From Pseudomonas helvetica (GTDB lineage Bacteria > Pseudomonadota > Gammaproteobacteria > Pseudomonadales > Pseudomonadaceae): a DNA stretch of 64,000 bases. The notes under the pieces are model-generated. The model was not told the DNA's origin, searched no databases, and saw only the letters and a program-made list of their open reading frames with translations. The position numbers and the translations under genes are program-made. Within the stretch, counting starts at the first letter, position 1; each line of letters begins with the position of its first letter. Below, in pieces: positions 28,564-36,737 of the stretch. Location of the stretch: contig NZ_CP150917.1 in the NCBI RefSeq assembly GCF_039908645.1, positions 4,537,501-4,601,500 of the forward strand. The letters are read 5' to 3'.

Positions 28564-28884
28564 ATGAAGAAATCCGATGGTTTTGACGCTCGCCGCTTGC
28601 GGCCCAAAGGCCCGCGCAACTGGCGTTATCGTTTTGGTGCGGCATTTTCCGCGCTGCTGGCAACCCTCGGCGTGTTGCTGGCGCTGGCCGGTGCCGCCAG
28701 CCTGTTGGGCCACCCGCCGGCTCTTGGCGAGTTGAACACCAGCCCGGCCGGCGCCGCGGTGGTCTTGGCGCTTGGCCTGTTGCTGCTGTATGTCGGTGTC
28801 GCGTTGTGGCGTCGCTGCCGTCGCCGGATGCGCCAACCGCGTGAGCTGAACCTGGCTCCGCATTTGATGAAAAAACATGACTGA
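28564..28884 (+). CDS. Small two-helix membrane protein
   Basis: A 106-residue protein that I do not recognise. A basic N-terminus (about 20 residues) is followed by two hydrophobic helices (about 30-52 and 65-85, SPAGAAVVLALGLLLLYVGV), then a very basic C-terminal tail (RRCRRRMRQPREL), so both ends should face the cytoplasm. ATG at 28564 has a GAGGAAGG site upstream. It is followed after 75 bases by the Smr gene on the same strand. Confidence 0.75.
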   Translation: MKKSDGFDARRLRPKGPRNWRYRFGAAFSALLATLGVLLALAGAASLLGHPPALGELNTSPAGAAVVLALGLLLLYVGVALWRRCRRRMRQPRELNLAPHLMKKHD

Positions 28885-28959
28885 GTGGCGCGCGTTGCGT
28901 TTTGACGCGCCCGATTCACCTCGACTTGGGTAAACTGGCCGCCCTTCGCGGAGGCTGAC

Positions 28960-29517
28960 ATGCAAGACGACGATTTTTCCCTGTTCAAAAGCGCGATCCA
29001 AGGCGTCAAGCCGATCAAGCACGATCGCGCCGAAACCGGCAAACCCAAGGCTGACCGCGCGCACATCGCCAAGCTGCGTCAGGCCGCCACCGTGCGCACC
29101 GATGCCACCACTGTTGACGGTCTGTCCGATCAGTTCGTGATCGATGTCGGTCCGGAAGACGAGTTGATGTGGGCGCGTGACGGTGTGCAGGAAAGCCAGA
29201 TGCGCAAGTTGAAGGTCGGGCAGATCCCGTTCGAAGGCAGCCTCGACCTGCACGGCATGACCGTCGAAAAAGCCCGCGAGACGCTGTGGGCTTTTCTCGC
29301 CGAAGCAACAAAATTCGAAATCCGCTGCGTGCGCGTGACTCACGGCAAGGCTGTACGCCTGGACGGCAAGCGGCCGATGATCAAAAGTCACGTCAACACG
29401 TGGCTGCGCCAGCATCCGCAGGTGCTTGGCTTCACCTCGTGCCAGGCCAGACACGGCGGTGCCGGAGCGGTTTATGTGATGCTCAAACGGACCATGATGG
29501 AAGGTCGCGACGAGTAA
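28960..29517 (+). CDS. Smr-domain protein (SmrA/YdaL-like)
   Basis: A 185-residue protein with a C-terminal Smr domain (about residues 90-178). The characteristic LDLHGMTVEKARETL is near residue 91, followed by RVTHGKA and the C-terminal GGAGAVYVMLKR. Stand-alone Smr proteins have nicking or RNA endonuclease activity and some act on stalled ribosomes. The N-terminal 85 residues are variable. Likely cotranscribed with the membrane gene before it and folE after it. Confidence 0.87.
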   Translation: MQDDDFSLFKSAIQGVKPIKHDRAETGKPKADRAHIAKLRQAATVRTDATTVDGLSDQFVIDVGPEDELMWARDGVQESQMRKLKVGQIPFEGSLDLHGMTVEKARETLWAFLAEATKFEIRCVRVTHGKAVRLDGKRPMIKSHVNTWLRQHPQVLGFTSCQARHGGAGAVYVMLKRTMMEGRDE

Positions 29518-29594
29518 AGCTGATGCGCTACGCTTGCAGCGCCGTGTCCGCCGCCGTACCCTTGCCCTTTGCGTAAAATCCCACAGGTAGTTTC

Positions 29595-30140
29595 ATGTCC
29601 CTGGAACAGAATTACACGGCGATCCTCGGCCAGCTTGGCGAAGACGCCACCCGCGAAGGTCTGCTCGACACGCCGAAGCGTGCCGCCAAAGCCATGCAGT
29701 ACCTTTGCCGCGGTTATGAGCAGACGCTCGAAGAAGTCACCAACGGTGCCTTGTTCAGCTCCGACAACAGCGAAATGGTGCTGGTCAAGAACATCGAGCT
29801 CTACTCGTTGTGCGAACACCACTTGCTGCCATTCATCGGCAAGGCCCACGTGGCCTATATCCCGAGTGGCAAGGTGCTGGGCCTGTCGAAAGTCGCGCGG
29901 ATCGTCGATATGTACGCCCGCCGCCTGCAGATCCAGGAAAACCTTAGCCGGCAGATCGCCGAGGCTGTCCAGCAAGTGACTGGCGCCCTGGGCGTGGCGG
30001 TGGTGATCGAAGCCCAGCACATGTGCATGATGATGCGCGGTGTAGAGAAACAGAACTCGTCGATGATCACCTCGGTGATGCTTGGTGAGTTCCGCGAAAA
30101 CGCGGCGACCCGCAGCGAGTTTCTCAGCCTGATCAAGTAA
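29595..30140 (+). CDS. folE: GTP cyclohydrolase I
   Basis: A 181-residue homodecameric zinc enzyme that converts GTP to 7,8-dihydroneopterin triphosphate, the first step of folate (and here possibly pterin) synthesis. Zinc-ligand and active-site blocks [18 protein letters not shown] (near residue 72) and [11 protein letters not shown] (near 140) are intact. Length is typical of type IA. A strong terminator follows directly. Confidence 0.95.
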   Translation: MSLEQNYTAILGQLGEDATREGLLDTPKRAAKAMQYLCRGYEQTLEEVTNGALFSSDNSEMVLVKNIELYSLCEHHLLPFIGKAHVAYIPSGKVLGLSKVARIVDMYARRLQIQENLSRQIAEAVQQVTGALGVAVVIEAQHMCMMMRGVEKQNSSMITSVMLGEFRENAATRSEFLSLIK

Positions 30141-30153
30141 TCGCTGTACGAAG

Positions 30154-30182
30154 AAAACCGGCATTCATCGCCGGTTTTTTTT
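30154..30182 (+). terminator. Rho-independent terminator after folE
   Basis: A 9-bp stem AAAACCGGC/GCCGGTTTT with a 7-base loop runs into eight T residues. Confidence 0.9.
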
Positions 30183-30242
30183 CGCCTGTGAAAAATCAGG
30201 TAAGCTGCGCGCCTTTCTTCATTCGCCCGTGAGGCTTATACC

Positions 30243-30614
30243 GTGTTAGTAAAAGCGCTTCGTGTCGGCCTCGGCCAGCTGATCATTTTCATCGACTTCC
30301 TCACCCGCCCGAGCAAAAAGAAGCGCCCCGCTGCCGCTCAGGCCCAGGTCGAAAACGTAGCGAAAGGCCTGACGCTGTATCAGTTCCACGCCTGCCCGTT
30401 CTGTGTGAAAACCCGCCGCACCCTGCGCCGCCTGAATGTGCCGGTGGCTTTGCGTGATGCGAAGAACAACGAACAGGATCGCCAAACCCTGCTTGAGCAA
30501 GGCGGCAAGATCAAGGTGCCGTGCCTGCGTATCGAAGAGAATGGCCAGACTACCTGGATGTATGAATCCAAGGTGATCATTGATTATCTGGACAAGCGCT
30601 TCGCTGCAGCCTGA
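30243..30614 (+). CDS. Glutaredoxin-like (GST N-terminal domain) protein
   Basis: A 123-residue protein. Residues about 1-20 are a hydrophobic/amphipathic helix (ALRVGLGQLIIFIDFLT), followed by a basic Ala-rich linker and a thioredoxin-fold domain from residue 43. The redox motif CPFC is in YQFHACPFCVKTRR, and the glutathione-binding block KVPCLRI and cis-Pro are present. It is probably a membrane-associated dithiol glutaredoxin. The start is GTG at 30243 with GAGG upstream. Enclosed by two terminators, so it is monocistronic. Confidence 0.87.
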   Translation: MLVKALRVGLGQLIIFIDFLTRPSKKKRPAAAQAQVENVAKGLTLYQFHACPFCVKTRRTLRRLNVPVALRDAKNNEQDRQTLLEQGGKIKVPCLRIEENGQTTWMYESKVIIDYLDKRFAAA

Positions 30615-30675
30615 TGGTTTTGTGGTGTTTTTGCCCGCGATGAGGCCAGCACAGACAACATAAATCCTGAACAAA

Positions 30676-30710
30676 AATAAACCGGCTCATTCGCCGGTTT
30701 ATTGGTTTTT
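30676..30710. terminator. Bidirectional terminator between convergent genes
   Basis: An 11-bp perfect stem AATAAACCGGC/GCCGGTTTATT with a 6-base loop and A- and T-rich flanks serves both the glutaredoxin-like gene and the minus-strand aminotransferase. Confidence 0.88.
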
Positions 30711-30719
30711 AACCTTCCC

Positions 30720-31895
30720 TCACGCAGCCTGAGCAGCCTGTGCCTGACGCACTACTCCAGCCAATCGTTTAAGCCCTTCGTCCAGCCGCGCCGGATCGAT
30801 GTGGCTGAAGTTCAGCCGCAGATGCCCCGGATTGTTGTCCGGTTCAGAGAAGAACGGCTCCCCCGGCATAAAGGCCACGTTCTGCGCCAACGCCTCGTTC
30901 AGCAAGGTCCGGGTGTCCAATGGCTGCTTCAGGATCAACCAGAAAAACAGCCCGCCTTGCGGTACATTCCACTCGGCCAGATCGCAGAAATGGGTTTCCA
31001 GTGCCAACTGGAAGGCGTCACGCCGAACCCGGTAGAAGTCCCGCAGCTCACTCAGGTGATCGCGAAACTTCTCGCTGCCAATCCATTGCAACGCCTGCCA
31101 TTGGCCAACACGGTTGGTGTGCAAGTCAGCCGATTGCTTGAGTCGCAGCAGGTGCGGGAACAGGTCCGGGCTGGCGATCAAATAGCCGACGCGCAAGCCA
31201 GGCAGCAAGGTCTTGGACACGGTGCCGGTGTAGATCCAGCTGGCCTTCTTCAAGCGACTGACGATGGGCGTCGCGCTGCCGCCATCAAAGGTCAGTTCAC
31301 GGTAGGGTTCGTCTTCGATCAGGGTCACGCCGAATTCATCGAGCAACGCTGCCACTGCATCGCGCTTGGCTTCGCTGTAGCGCACGGCCGAGGGGTTCTG
31401 GAACGTCGGGATCAGATAGATGAACGCCGGGTGATGTTTTTCCAGGCGCGCGCGCAGCTCATTCAGGTTCGGGCCGTCAGCCTCCAGCGGCACGGTCAGA
31501 CAGTCAGCGCCGAACAGCTGGAAGATTTGCAGCGCCGCCAGATAGGTCGGCGCTTCGAGCATGATCTCGGTGCCTTTGTCGATGTACAGCTTGGCCGCCA
31601 GATCCAGGGTTTGCTGGGAGCCGCTGACCACCAACACCTGACTCGCCTCACACGGTACGCCCAAGGCCCGGGCCTCAGCCGCCAGCGCTTCGCGTAATGC
31701 CGGTTCGCCTTCGCTCATGCCGTATTGGCCCATGGACAACGGCATGTCAGCCCACTCGACCTTCGGCAGCATGGCTTCGGCAGGCAGGCCACCGGCAAAC
31801 GACATCACTTCCGGGCGCTGAGCCGCGGCAAGGATTTCACGAATCAAAGAACTTTTAAGGCGCGAGACACGTTCGGAAAAAGCCATGGGGGTCAC
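30720..31895 (-). CDS. Class I/II PLP-dependent aminotransferase (MocR/LysN-like)
   Basis: A 391-residue fold-type I aminotransferase. The PLP-binding lysine is in SGTVSKTLLPGLRVGYL near residue 228; PTFQNPSAVRYSEAKR (near 158) and VSGSQQTLDLAAKLY (near 90) mark the 2-aminoadipate aminotransferase/valine-pyruvate group. There is no N-terminal GntR domain, so it is an enzyme rather than a MocR regulator. It is transcribed divergently from a MarR gene, and a GTCAA-N5-TTGAC palindrome lies 26 bases before its start, so MarR control is likely. Confidence 0.9.
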   Translation of the reverse strand: MTPMAFSERVSRLKSSLIREILAAAQRPEVMSFAGGLPAEAMLPKVEWADMPLSMGQYGMSEGEPALREALAAEARALGVPCEASQVLVVSGSQQTLDLAAKLYIDKGTEIMLEAPTYLAALQIFQLFGADCLTVPLEADGPNLNELRARLEKHHPAFIYLIPTFQNPSAVRYSEAKRDAVAALLDEFGVTLIEDEPYRELTFDGGSATPIVSRLKKASWIYTGTVSKTLLPGLRVGYLIASPDLFPHLLRLKQSADLHTNRVGQWQALQWIGSEKFRDHLSELRDFYRVRRDAFQLALETHFCDLAEWNVPQGGLFFWLILKQPLDTRTLLNEALAQNVAFMPGEPFFSEPDNNPGHLRLNFSHIDPARLDEGLKRLAGVVRQAQAAQAA

Positions 31896-31920
31896 CGGTA
31901 GCGAAGGCCAAGGAAATTAA

Positions 31921-31935
31921 GTCAAACTACTTGAC
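31921..31935. promoter_or_regulatory. Candidate MarR operator 1 (GTCAA-N5-TTGAC)
   Basis: The palindrome GTCAAACTACTTGAC lies between the divergent aminotransferase and MarR genes. It has the same arms as the site at 31963, 42 bp away centre to centre. Confidence 0.65.
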
Positions 31936-31962
31936 CGAAATTACGACAGCGCGAGCAGATAC

Positions 31963-31977
31963 GTCAATATGCTTGAC
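31963..31977. promoter_or_regulatory. Candidate MarR operator 2 (GTCAA-N5-TTGAC)
   Basis: GTCAATATGCTTGAC has arms identical to operator 1 and covers the proposed MarR start codon (ATG at 31969), suiting autorepression. Confidence 0.65.
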
Positions 31978-32403
31978 CTTAAAAACCAAAGCACCCAGCA
32001 AACCGCCATGGAAGCGTTCTTCTTCGGCTACCAGGCCTTTACTGCCAAAGCCGACGAAATGCTTGAGCGGCGCGGTTTGAGCCGCGTGCATCAGCGCATC
32101 GTGTTTTTCATCGCCCGCTACCCAGCCCTGAGCGTCAAGGAATTGCTCGCACTACTCGGTGTGAGCAAGCAGGCGCTGAACATTCCGCTGCGTCAGTTGG
32201 TGGAAATGCACCTGGTGGACAGCGTGGCGTCAGCGACCGACAAGCGTAAACGCCTGCTGGAGCTGACCGTCGACGGCGCGCGGTTCGAGGAGTCGCTGCG
32301 GCGTGAGCAAGTGAAATTGCTTGAGCGAGTGTTTGCCGAGGCTGGCGAGGCGGCGGTGGATGGCTGGTTGGCGGTGAACAAAGCGCTGGGCGAAAACCGC
32401 TAA
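31969..32403 (+). CDS. MarR-family transcriptional regulator
   Basis: A 144-residue winged-helix protein. The HTH reads LSVKELLALLGVSKQALNIPLRQL (residues about 60-83), followed by the wing ASATDKRKRLLELT with the conserved Asp-Lys-Arg. A helical N-terminal dimerisation part begins MEAFFFGYQAFTAKADEML. The start is either ATG 31969, which lies inside an operator-like palindrome and lacks a strong ribosome-binding site, or ATG 32008. Presumably regulates itself and the divergent aminotransferase. Confidence 0.88.
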   Translation: MLDLKNQSTQQTAMEAFFFGYQAFTAKADEMLERRGLSRVHQRIVFFIARYPALSVKELLALLGVSKQALNIPLRQLVEMHLVDSVASATDKRKRLLELTVDGARFEESLRREQVKLLERVFAEAGEAAVDGWLAVNKALGENR

Positions 32404-32754
32404 ACCACGCTTTCGTAGCAGCTGGCGAAGCCTGCGTTCGGCTGCGAAGCAGTCGTAGGGTTCCCCCCGATAAACCATAGAGTTGAGTTGGATTTTACGA
32501 CCGCTGCGCGCTCGAACGCAGGCTTCGCCAGCCGCTACGGAACAGCCCTATCCCCTGCATATAGCTTTCTCTCCAGACTTTTCGTCTACAAAATCAAAAA
32601 CATTATTTGCTTTATTTGTATACAAAAGCATAATCCGTTTCGTGCGAGTTCCTGACCAAGCGGTCAACAAATTCGCAAGTACCTCAAAGAGCCGCTGCCC
32701 ACCTCATGTGTCCGGCTCTGGAAATAACAATAAAACTCTTGAGGAGTACTCGCT
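32404..32754. promoter_or_regulatory. Upstream region of the AzgA-type permease
   Basis: This 351-base gene-free stretch contains an inverted repeat pair at 32415-32538 (GTAGCAGCTGGCGAAGCCTG and its complement CAGGCTTCGCCAGCCGCTAC), a third REP-like family. Downstream the DNA becomes AT-rich, and the 12-bp perfect palindrome TTTGTATACAAA at 32615-32626 lies 129 bases before the permease GTG. The same core occurs at 35703. Confidence 0.7.
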
Positions 32755-34104
32755 GTGGAAAGCCGCAAATCCGAAGCCTCGACGCTGGAACTCTCGCCGC
32801 CGTTACGCAATGGCTGGCTGGAGCGCATTTTTAAACTCAGCTTGCATGGCACCACGGTGAAGACCGAGTTGATCGCAGGTATTACCACCTTCATCACCAT
32901 GGCCTACATCATCTTCGTCAACCCCAACATCATGGCGGACGCCGGGATCGACCACGGCGCCGCCTTCGTCGCGACTTGCATCGCGGCTGCGCTCGGTTGC
33001 CTGTTGATGGGTCTGTACGCCAACTGGCCCGTCGGCCTCGCGCCAGGCATGGGCTTGAACGCCTTCTTTACCTACACCGTAGTCGGCACCATGGGTTACC
33101 ACTGGGAAGCGGCACTGGGCGCGGTGTTCATTTCCGGTGTGCTGTTCATGTTCCTGACGCTATCGCGCGTACGGGAATGGCTGCTCAACAGTATTCCGGT
33201 GAGCTTGCGCTTCGCCATGGGCGCAGGCGTTGGTTTGTTCCTCGGGATCATCGGTCTGAAAACAGCTGGAATCATTGTCGCCAGCCCGGCCACGCTGATC
33301 AAACTGGGCAATCTGCGTGATCCTGCTCCTCTGCTGGCAGCCGTTTGTTTCCTGATGATTGCGGTACTGAGTTACCACCGCGTGTTCGGCGCGATCCTGA
33401 TCAGCATCATCACCGTGACCCTGGCAGGCTGGGGTTTGGGCCTGGTGCACTACGGCGGCATTCTGTCGACACCGCCAAGCCTGGCACCGACCTGGATGGC
33501 CATGGACATCGCCGGCGTGTTCAACGTCAGCATGATCAGCGTGGTGCTGGCGTTCCTCTTCGTACACATGTTCGATACCGCCGGGACCCTGATGGGCGTG
33601 GCGCAACGGGCAGGTTTGGTCGGCAAGGACGGGAAGATCGAAAACCTCTCCCGAGCACTGAAAGCAGACAGTGCGTCGAGCGTGTTCGGGGCGATGGTCG
33701 GTGTGCCGCCAGTGACCAGTTACGTGGAAAGTGCCGCGGGTGTGGCCGCCGGTGGTCGTACCGGTCTTACCGCAGTGACCGTAGGTGTGCTATTTATTGC
33801 TGCGATGTTCTTCGCGCCGCTGGCTGGCATGATCCCCGCTTACGCCACCGCCGGTGCGCTGATCTACGTGGCCATGCTGATGATGAGCGGCCTGGAGCAC
33901 ATCAAATGGAGTGAAGCCACCGACAGCATTCCGGCGATCGTCACGGCCATCATGATGCCGCTGACCTTCTCGGTTGCCGACGGTATCGCGCTGGGCTTTA
34001 TCACCTACGTGGTGCTCAAGGCCGGTACGGGTAAACACAAGGAAATTTCCATCAGTCTTTGGGTGCTGTGCGCGATCTTTATCGCCAAGTTCATTTTCTT
34101 GTAA
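32755..34104 (+). CDS. NCS2-family adenine/guanine/hypoxanthine permease (AzgA group)
   Basis: A 449-residue inner-membrane proton symporter with about 12-14 helices. The AzgA/GhxP-group signatures are visible: ITTFITMAYIIFVNPNIM near residue 43, GLAPGMGLNAFF near 91, and VTSYVESAAGVAAGGRTGLT near 322. Such proteins import hypoxanthine, guanine or adenine. The start is GTG at 32755 with GAGGAG nine bases upstream. It begins the purine island and carries the TTGTATACAA palindrome in its upstream region, as does the uraH/puuE promoter region. Confidence 0.9.
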   Translation: MESRKSEASTLELSPPLRNGWLERIFKLSLHGTTVKTELIAGITTFITMAYIIFVNPNIMADAGIDHGAAFVATCIAAALGCLLMGLYANWPVGLAPGMGLNAFFTYTVVGTMGYHWEAALGAVFISGVLFMFLTLSRVREWLLNSIPVSLRFAMGAGVGLFLGIIGLKTAGIIVASPATLIKLGNLRDPAPLLAAVCFLMIAVLSYHRVFGAILISIITVTLAGWGLGLVHYGGILSTPPSLAPTWMAMDIAGVFNVSMISVVLAFLFVHMFDTAGTLMGVAQRAGLVGKDGKIENLSRALKADSASSVFGAMVGVPPVTSYVESAAGVAAGGRTGLTAVTVGVLFIAAMFFAPLAGMIPAYATAGALIYVAMLMMSGLEHIKWSEATDSIPAIVTAIMMPLTFSVADGIALGFITYVVLKAGTGKHKEISISLWVLCAIFIAKFIFL

Positions 34105-34123
34105 GCGGTACGCGTTTCAAACC

Positions 34124-34150
34124 AGCCTCACCCCGTCGGGTGGGGCTTTT
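34124..34150 (+). terminator. Rho-independent terminator after the purine permease
   Basis: A 10-bp stem AGCCTCACCC/GGGTGGGGCT (one G-T pair) with loop CGTC ends in TTTT, 19 bases after the permease stop. Confidence 0.8.
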
Positions 34151-34169
34151 GCACATAGGGAGGAAAGTG

Positions 34170-34796
34170 ATGAGTCTGGAAACCTGGCTGCTGTTCAGCG
34201 GCGCTGCACTGGTGGTGATCCTGATCCCGGGGCCACTGTCGTTGCTGATGATCAGCAACAGTCTGAATTATGGTCTGCGGCGTTCTTACCCGGCGTTTCT
34301 CGGCGGCGTATTTGCCTCGATCTGCCTGCTGAGCGCATCGGCATTGGGTCTGGGCGCCCTGCTGCTGGCTTCGGAGCAACTCTTCAGTGCGCTGAAGATT
34401 GTCGGCGCGCTGTACCTGTTCTACCTCGCTTGGCAAAGCTGGCAGCAATCGCGCCAGCCATCGGTCGGCGCCGAAGTGCCCCAGACCGCGCCGACACCGC
34501 GCTTTCGTGCACTGTTCGGGCGCGCGTTCGTGCTGGGTGCCAGCAACCCGAAAGACATTCTGTTCTTCGCCGCCTTCCTGCCACAGTTCTTGAGCGCACA
34601 GCAGCCCTTTCTGCCGCAGTTACTGATCATGATCGCCACCTGGACCGTGCTGGATCTGTGCTGCAAGGTGGCCTACGGCCTCGGTGCGCATGGTGCGGCG
34701 CGGTATCTGCGCAGCGGCAAGGGCCAGAGCTGGTTCAACCGGATCAGTGCCGGGTTGTTCAGTGGCGCGGGTGCTGCCTCCCTGTTGAGCCGCTAA
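34170..34796 (+). CDS. LysE/RhtB-family amino-acid exporter
   Basis: A 208-residue inner-membrane protein with six predicted helices. The LysE/RhtB family signature IPGPLSLLMISNSLNYGLRR is near residue 20, and FGRAFVLGASNPKDILFFAAF near 115. The ATG at 34170 has GGGAGGAAAG upstream; longer in-frame readings start inside the permease and are rejected. The family exports amino acids such as homoserine, threonine or leucine; the substrate here is unknown, and its place within the purine cluster may be accidental. Confidence 0.88.
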   Translation: MSLETWLLFSGAALVVILIPGPLSLLMISNSLNYGLRRSYPAFLGGVFASICLLSASALGLGALLLASEQLFSALKIVGALYLFYLAWQSWQQSRQPSVGAEVPQTAPTPRFRALFGRAFVLGASNPKDILFFAAFLPQFLSAQQPFLPQLLIMIATWTVLDLCCKVAYGLGAHGAARYLRSGKGQSWFNRISAGLFSGAGAASLLSR

Positions 34797-34799
34797 AAG

Positions 34800-34912
34800 C
34801 ATCGCGGGCAAGCCTTGCTCCTACAGGTCCTGAGTCGCTCTCAATGCATGCGAACGACATAAATCCGTAGGAGAGGGGGGACGCCTAGTTCTTGCCCGCG
34901 ATGGCGTCATCA
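34800..34912. repeat. REP-type repeat pair, family B
   Basis: ATCGCGGGCAAGCCTTGCTC opens the pair; the right arm (GTAGGAGAGGGGGGACGCCTAGTTCTTGCCCGCGATG) is altered in the middle, suggesting decay. Confidence 0.8.
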
Positions 34913-34935
34913 GACACACCACATTTCTCAAGACG

Positions 34936-34961
34936 AAAAAAAGCCCGCAGTGTGAGCGGGC
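34936..34961 (-). terminator. Rho-independent terminator after uraH
   Basis: The 6-bp GC stem GCCCGC/GCGGGC with a 7-base loop is followed on the minus strand by seven T residues. Confidence 0.85.
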
Positions 34962-35020
34962 GAAAGACCAAAGAAGCTATATGCGCAGTCGCTTCTGAGA
35001 AAGATAGCTGGGGGAAAGTC

Positions 35021-35374
35021 CTAGCTTCCTCTGTAGGTCGAATAGCTGTAGGGCGAAATCAACAATGGCACATGGTAGTGATCCTGCTCTGCCGAGATGC
35101 CGAAGCGCAGCACCACCACATCCAGAAAGGCCGGCTCCGGCAGCTGTACACCGCGCGCGCGGTAGTAATCGCCGGCATGAAACTGCAGCTGATAAACCCC
35201 GGAACGGTAGTCATCGCCTTGCAACAAGGGTGCGTCGCAACGGCCGTCGCTGTTGGTCAGTGCACTGGCGACCAATTCCAGCTGCGAACCTTCAACGCGG
35301 TACAACTCGACCTTGATCGAGCTGCCCGGGCAACCGTGTGCTGCGTCCAAAACGTGTGTAGTCAAACGTCCCAT
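35021..35374 (-). CDS. uraH: 5-Hydroxyisourate hydrolase (transthyretin-like)
   Basis: A 117-residue transthyretin-related protein that hydrolyses 5-hydroxyisourate to OHCU. Diagnostic features are the N-terminal THVLDAAHG (His7), an Arg near residue 45, HYHVPLLISPYSYSTYRGS at the C-terminus, and the exact terminal tetrapeptide YRGS. No signal peptide, so cytoplasmic. Divergent from puuE across a 436-base regulatory region and ended by a good terminator. Confidence 0.95.
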   Translation of the reverse strand: MGRLTTHVLDAAHGCPGSSIKVELYRVEGSQLELVASALTNSDGRCDAPLLQGDDYRSGVYQLQFHAGDYYRARGVQLPEPAFLDVVVLRFGISAEQDHYHVPLLISPYSYSTYRGS

Positions 35375-35810
35375 TGATTCTGCGCGCCTGCCTGCGTTTG
35401 CAGCAGTCAGGCCTCGCGCCTCCCGGAGTCAGTTAAAAAGGAGACCGCACCTTTTCGGAGCACGAAAAGCGGCGGCAAGCGACTGATTAAGACACTTTTT
35501 AAAAAAATTGTACACAATAAAAACGACATTTTTACCACTGTACTCGCCGTCCATGGTTTCTCGGCGAATCTGACGCTGAACCATAAGATCAGAGGACCTT
35601 CCATCCATTAGCTGACCACTCAGGCAGGTTTCTTGCAGCCCCCTGAAAAGATGACAGCTGATGAAAAATGCAAAAAATCAGGCTTACAAAGTGAATATAA
35701 AGTTGTATACAATCAGTCCATCGCTGTGACGCCAGCCTGTCACCTCACCTTCAGGCCGCCACACACCCCTTATCGCGAATAAGTAACCCCGAATAAGAAG
35801 GAAGACTGCA
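35375..35810. promoter_or_regulatory. uraH/puuE divergent regulatory region
   Basis: A 436-base gene-free, AT-rich spacer. It contains ATTGTACACAAT (35507-35518, one central mismatch) and the perfect palindrome TTGTATACAA (35703-35712), matching the site before the purine permease. AGGCAG-N5-TTGCA at 35622-35637 resembles a sigma-54 -24/-12 promoter directed toward puuE. I see no small gene. Confidence 0.65.
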
Positions 35811-36737
35811 GTGAGCGCTGACTACCCACGCGACCTGATCGGTTACGGCAGTAACCCTCCCCACCCACACTGGCCGGGCAATGCCCGCATTGCCTTGTCT
35901 TTCGTGCTCAATTACGAGGAAGGCGGCGAGCGCAACATCCTGCACGGCGATAAAGAGTCGGAAGCCTTCCTCTCGGAAATGGTCTCGGCGCAGCCGCTGC
36001 AAGGCGAGCGCAACATGAGCATGGAGTCGCTGTATGAGTATGGCAGCCGTGCCGGCGTCTGGCGGATCCTCAAGCTGTTCAAGGAATTCGACATTCCACT
36101 GACCATCTTCGCCGTGGCCATGGCCGCCCAGCGCCACCCGGACGTGATCCGCGCCATGGTTCAAGCCGGCCACGAGATTTGCAGCCATGGCTATCGCTGG
36201 ATCGACTACCAGTACATGGACGAAGCACAGGAACGCGAGCACATGCTCGAAGCGATCCGCATCCTCACCGAAATCAGCGGCGAGCGCCCGCTGGGCTGGT
36301 ACACCGGCCGTACCGGGCCGAACACCCGTCGGCTGGTGATGGAAGAAGGCGGCTTCCTGTACGACTGCGATACCTACGACGATGACCTGCCGTATTGGGA
36401 ACCGAATAACCCGACCGGCAAACCGCACCTGGTGATCCCGTACACCCTGGACACCAATGACATGCGCTTCACCCAGGTTCAGGGTTTCAACAAGGGCGAC
36501 GATTTCTACCAGTACCTCAAGGACGCGTTCGACGTGCTTTACGCCGAAGGTGCCGAATCGCCAAAAATGCTCTCCATCGGTTTGCACTGCCGCCTGATCG
36601 GTCGCCCTGCCCGCCTGGCCGCACTCAAGCGGTTTATCGAATACGCAAAAAGCCATGAGCAGGTCTGGTTCAGCCGCCGGGTCGATATTGCCCGCCACTG
36701 GCACGCAACCCATCCGTACCCAGGGGCTTCGAAATGA
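35811..36737 (+). CDS. puuE: Allantoinase PuuE (polysaccharide deacetylase fold)
   Basis: A 308-residue cofactor-independent allantoinase of the NodB/polysaccharide-deacetylase superfamily, unrelated to the metal-dependent AllB type. It converts allantoin to allantoate. Family landmarks include DLIGYGSNPPHPHWPGNARIA at the N-terminus, EICSHGYRWIDYQ near residue 122 and SIGLHCRLIGRPARLAAL near 258. The start is GTG at 35811 with GAAGGAAG upstream. First gene of the plus-strand purine run, overlapping uraD by 4 bases. Confidence 0.95.
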   Translation: MSADYPRDLIGYGSNPPHPHWPGNARIALSFVLNYEEGGERNILHGDKESEAFLSEMVSAQPLQGERNMSMESLYEYGSRAGVWRILKLFKEFDIPLTIFAVAMAAQRHPDVIRAMVQAGHEICSHGYRWIDYQYMDEAQEREHMLEAIRILTEISGERPLGWYTGRTGPNTRRLVMEEGGFLYDCDTYDDDLPYWEPNNPTGKPHLVIPYTLDTNDMRFTQVQGFNKGDDFYQYLKDAFDVLYAEGAESPKMLSIGLHCRLIGRPARLAALKRFIEYAKSHEQVWFSRRVDIARHWHATHPYPGASK

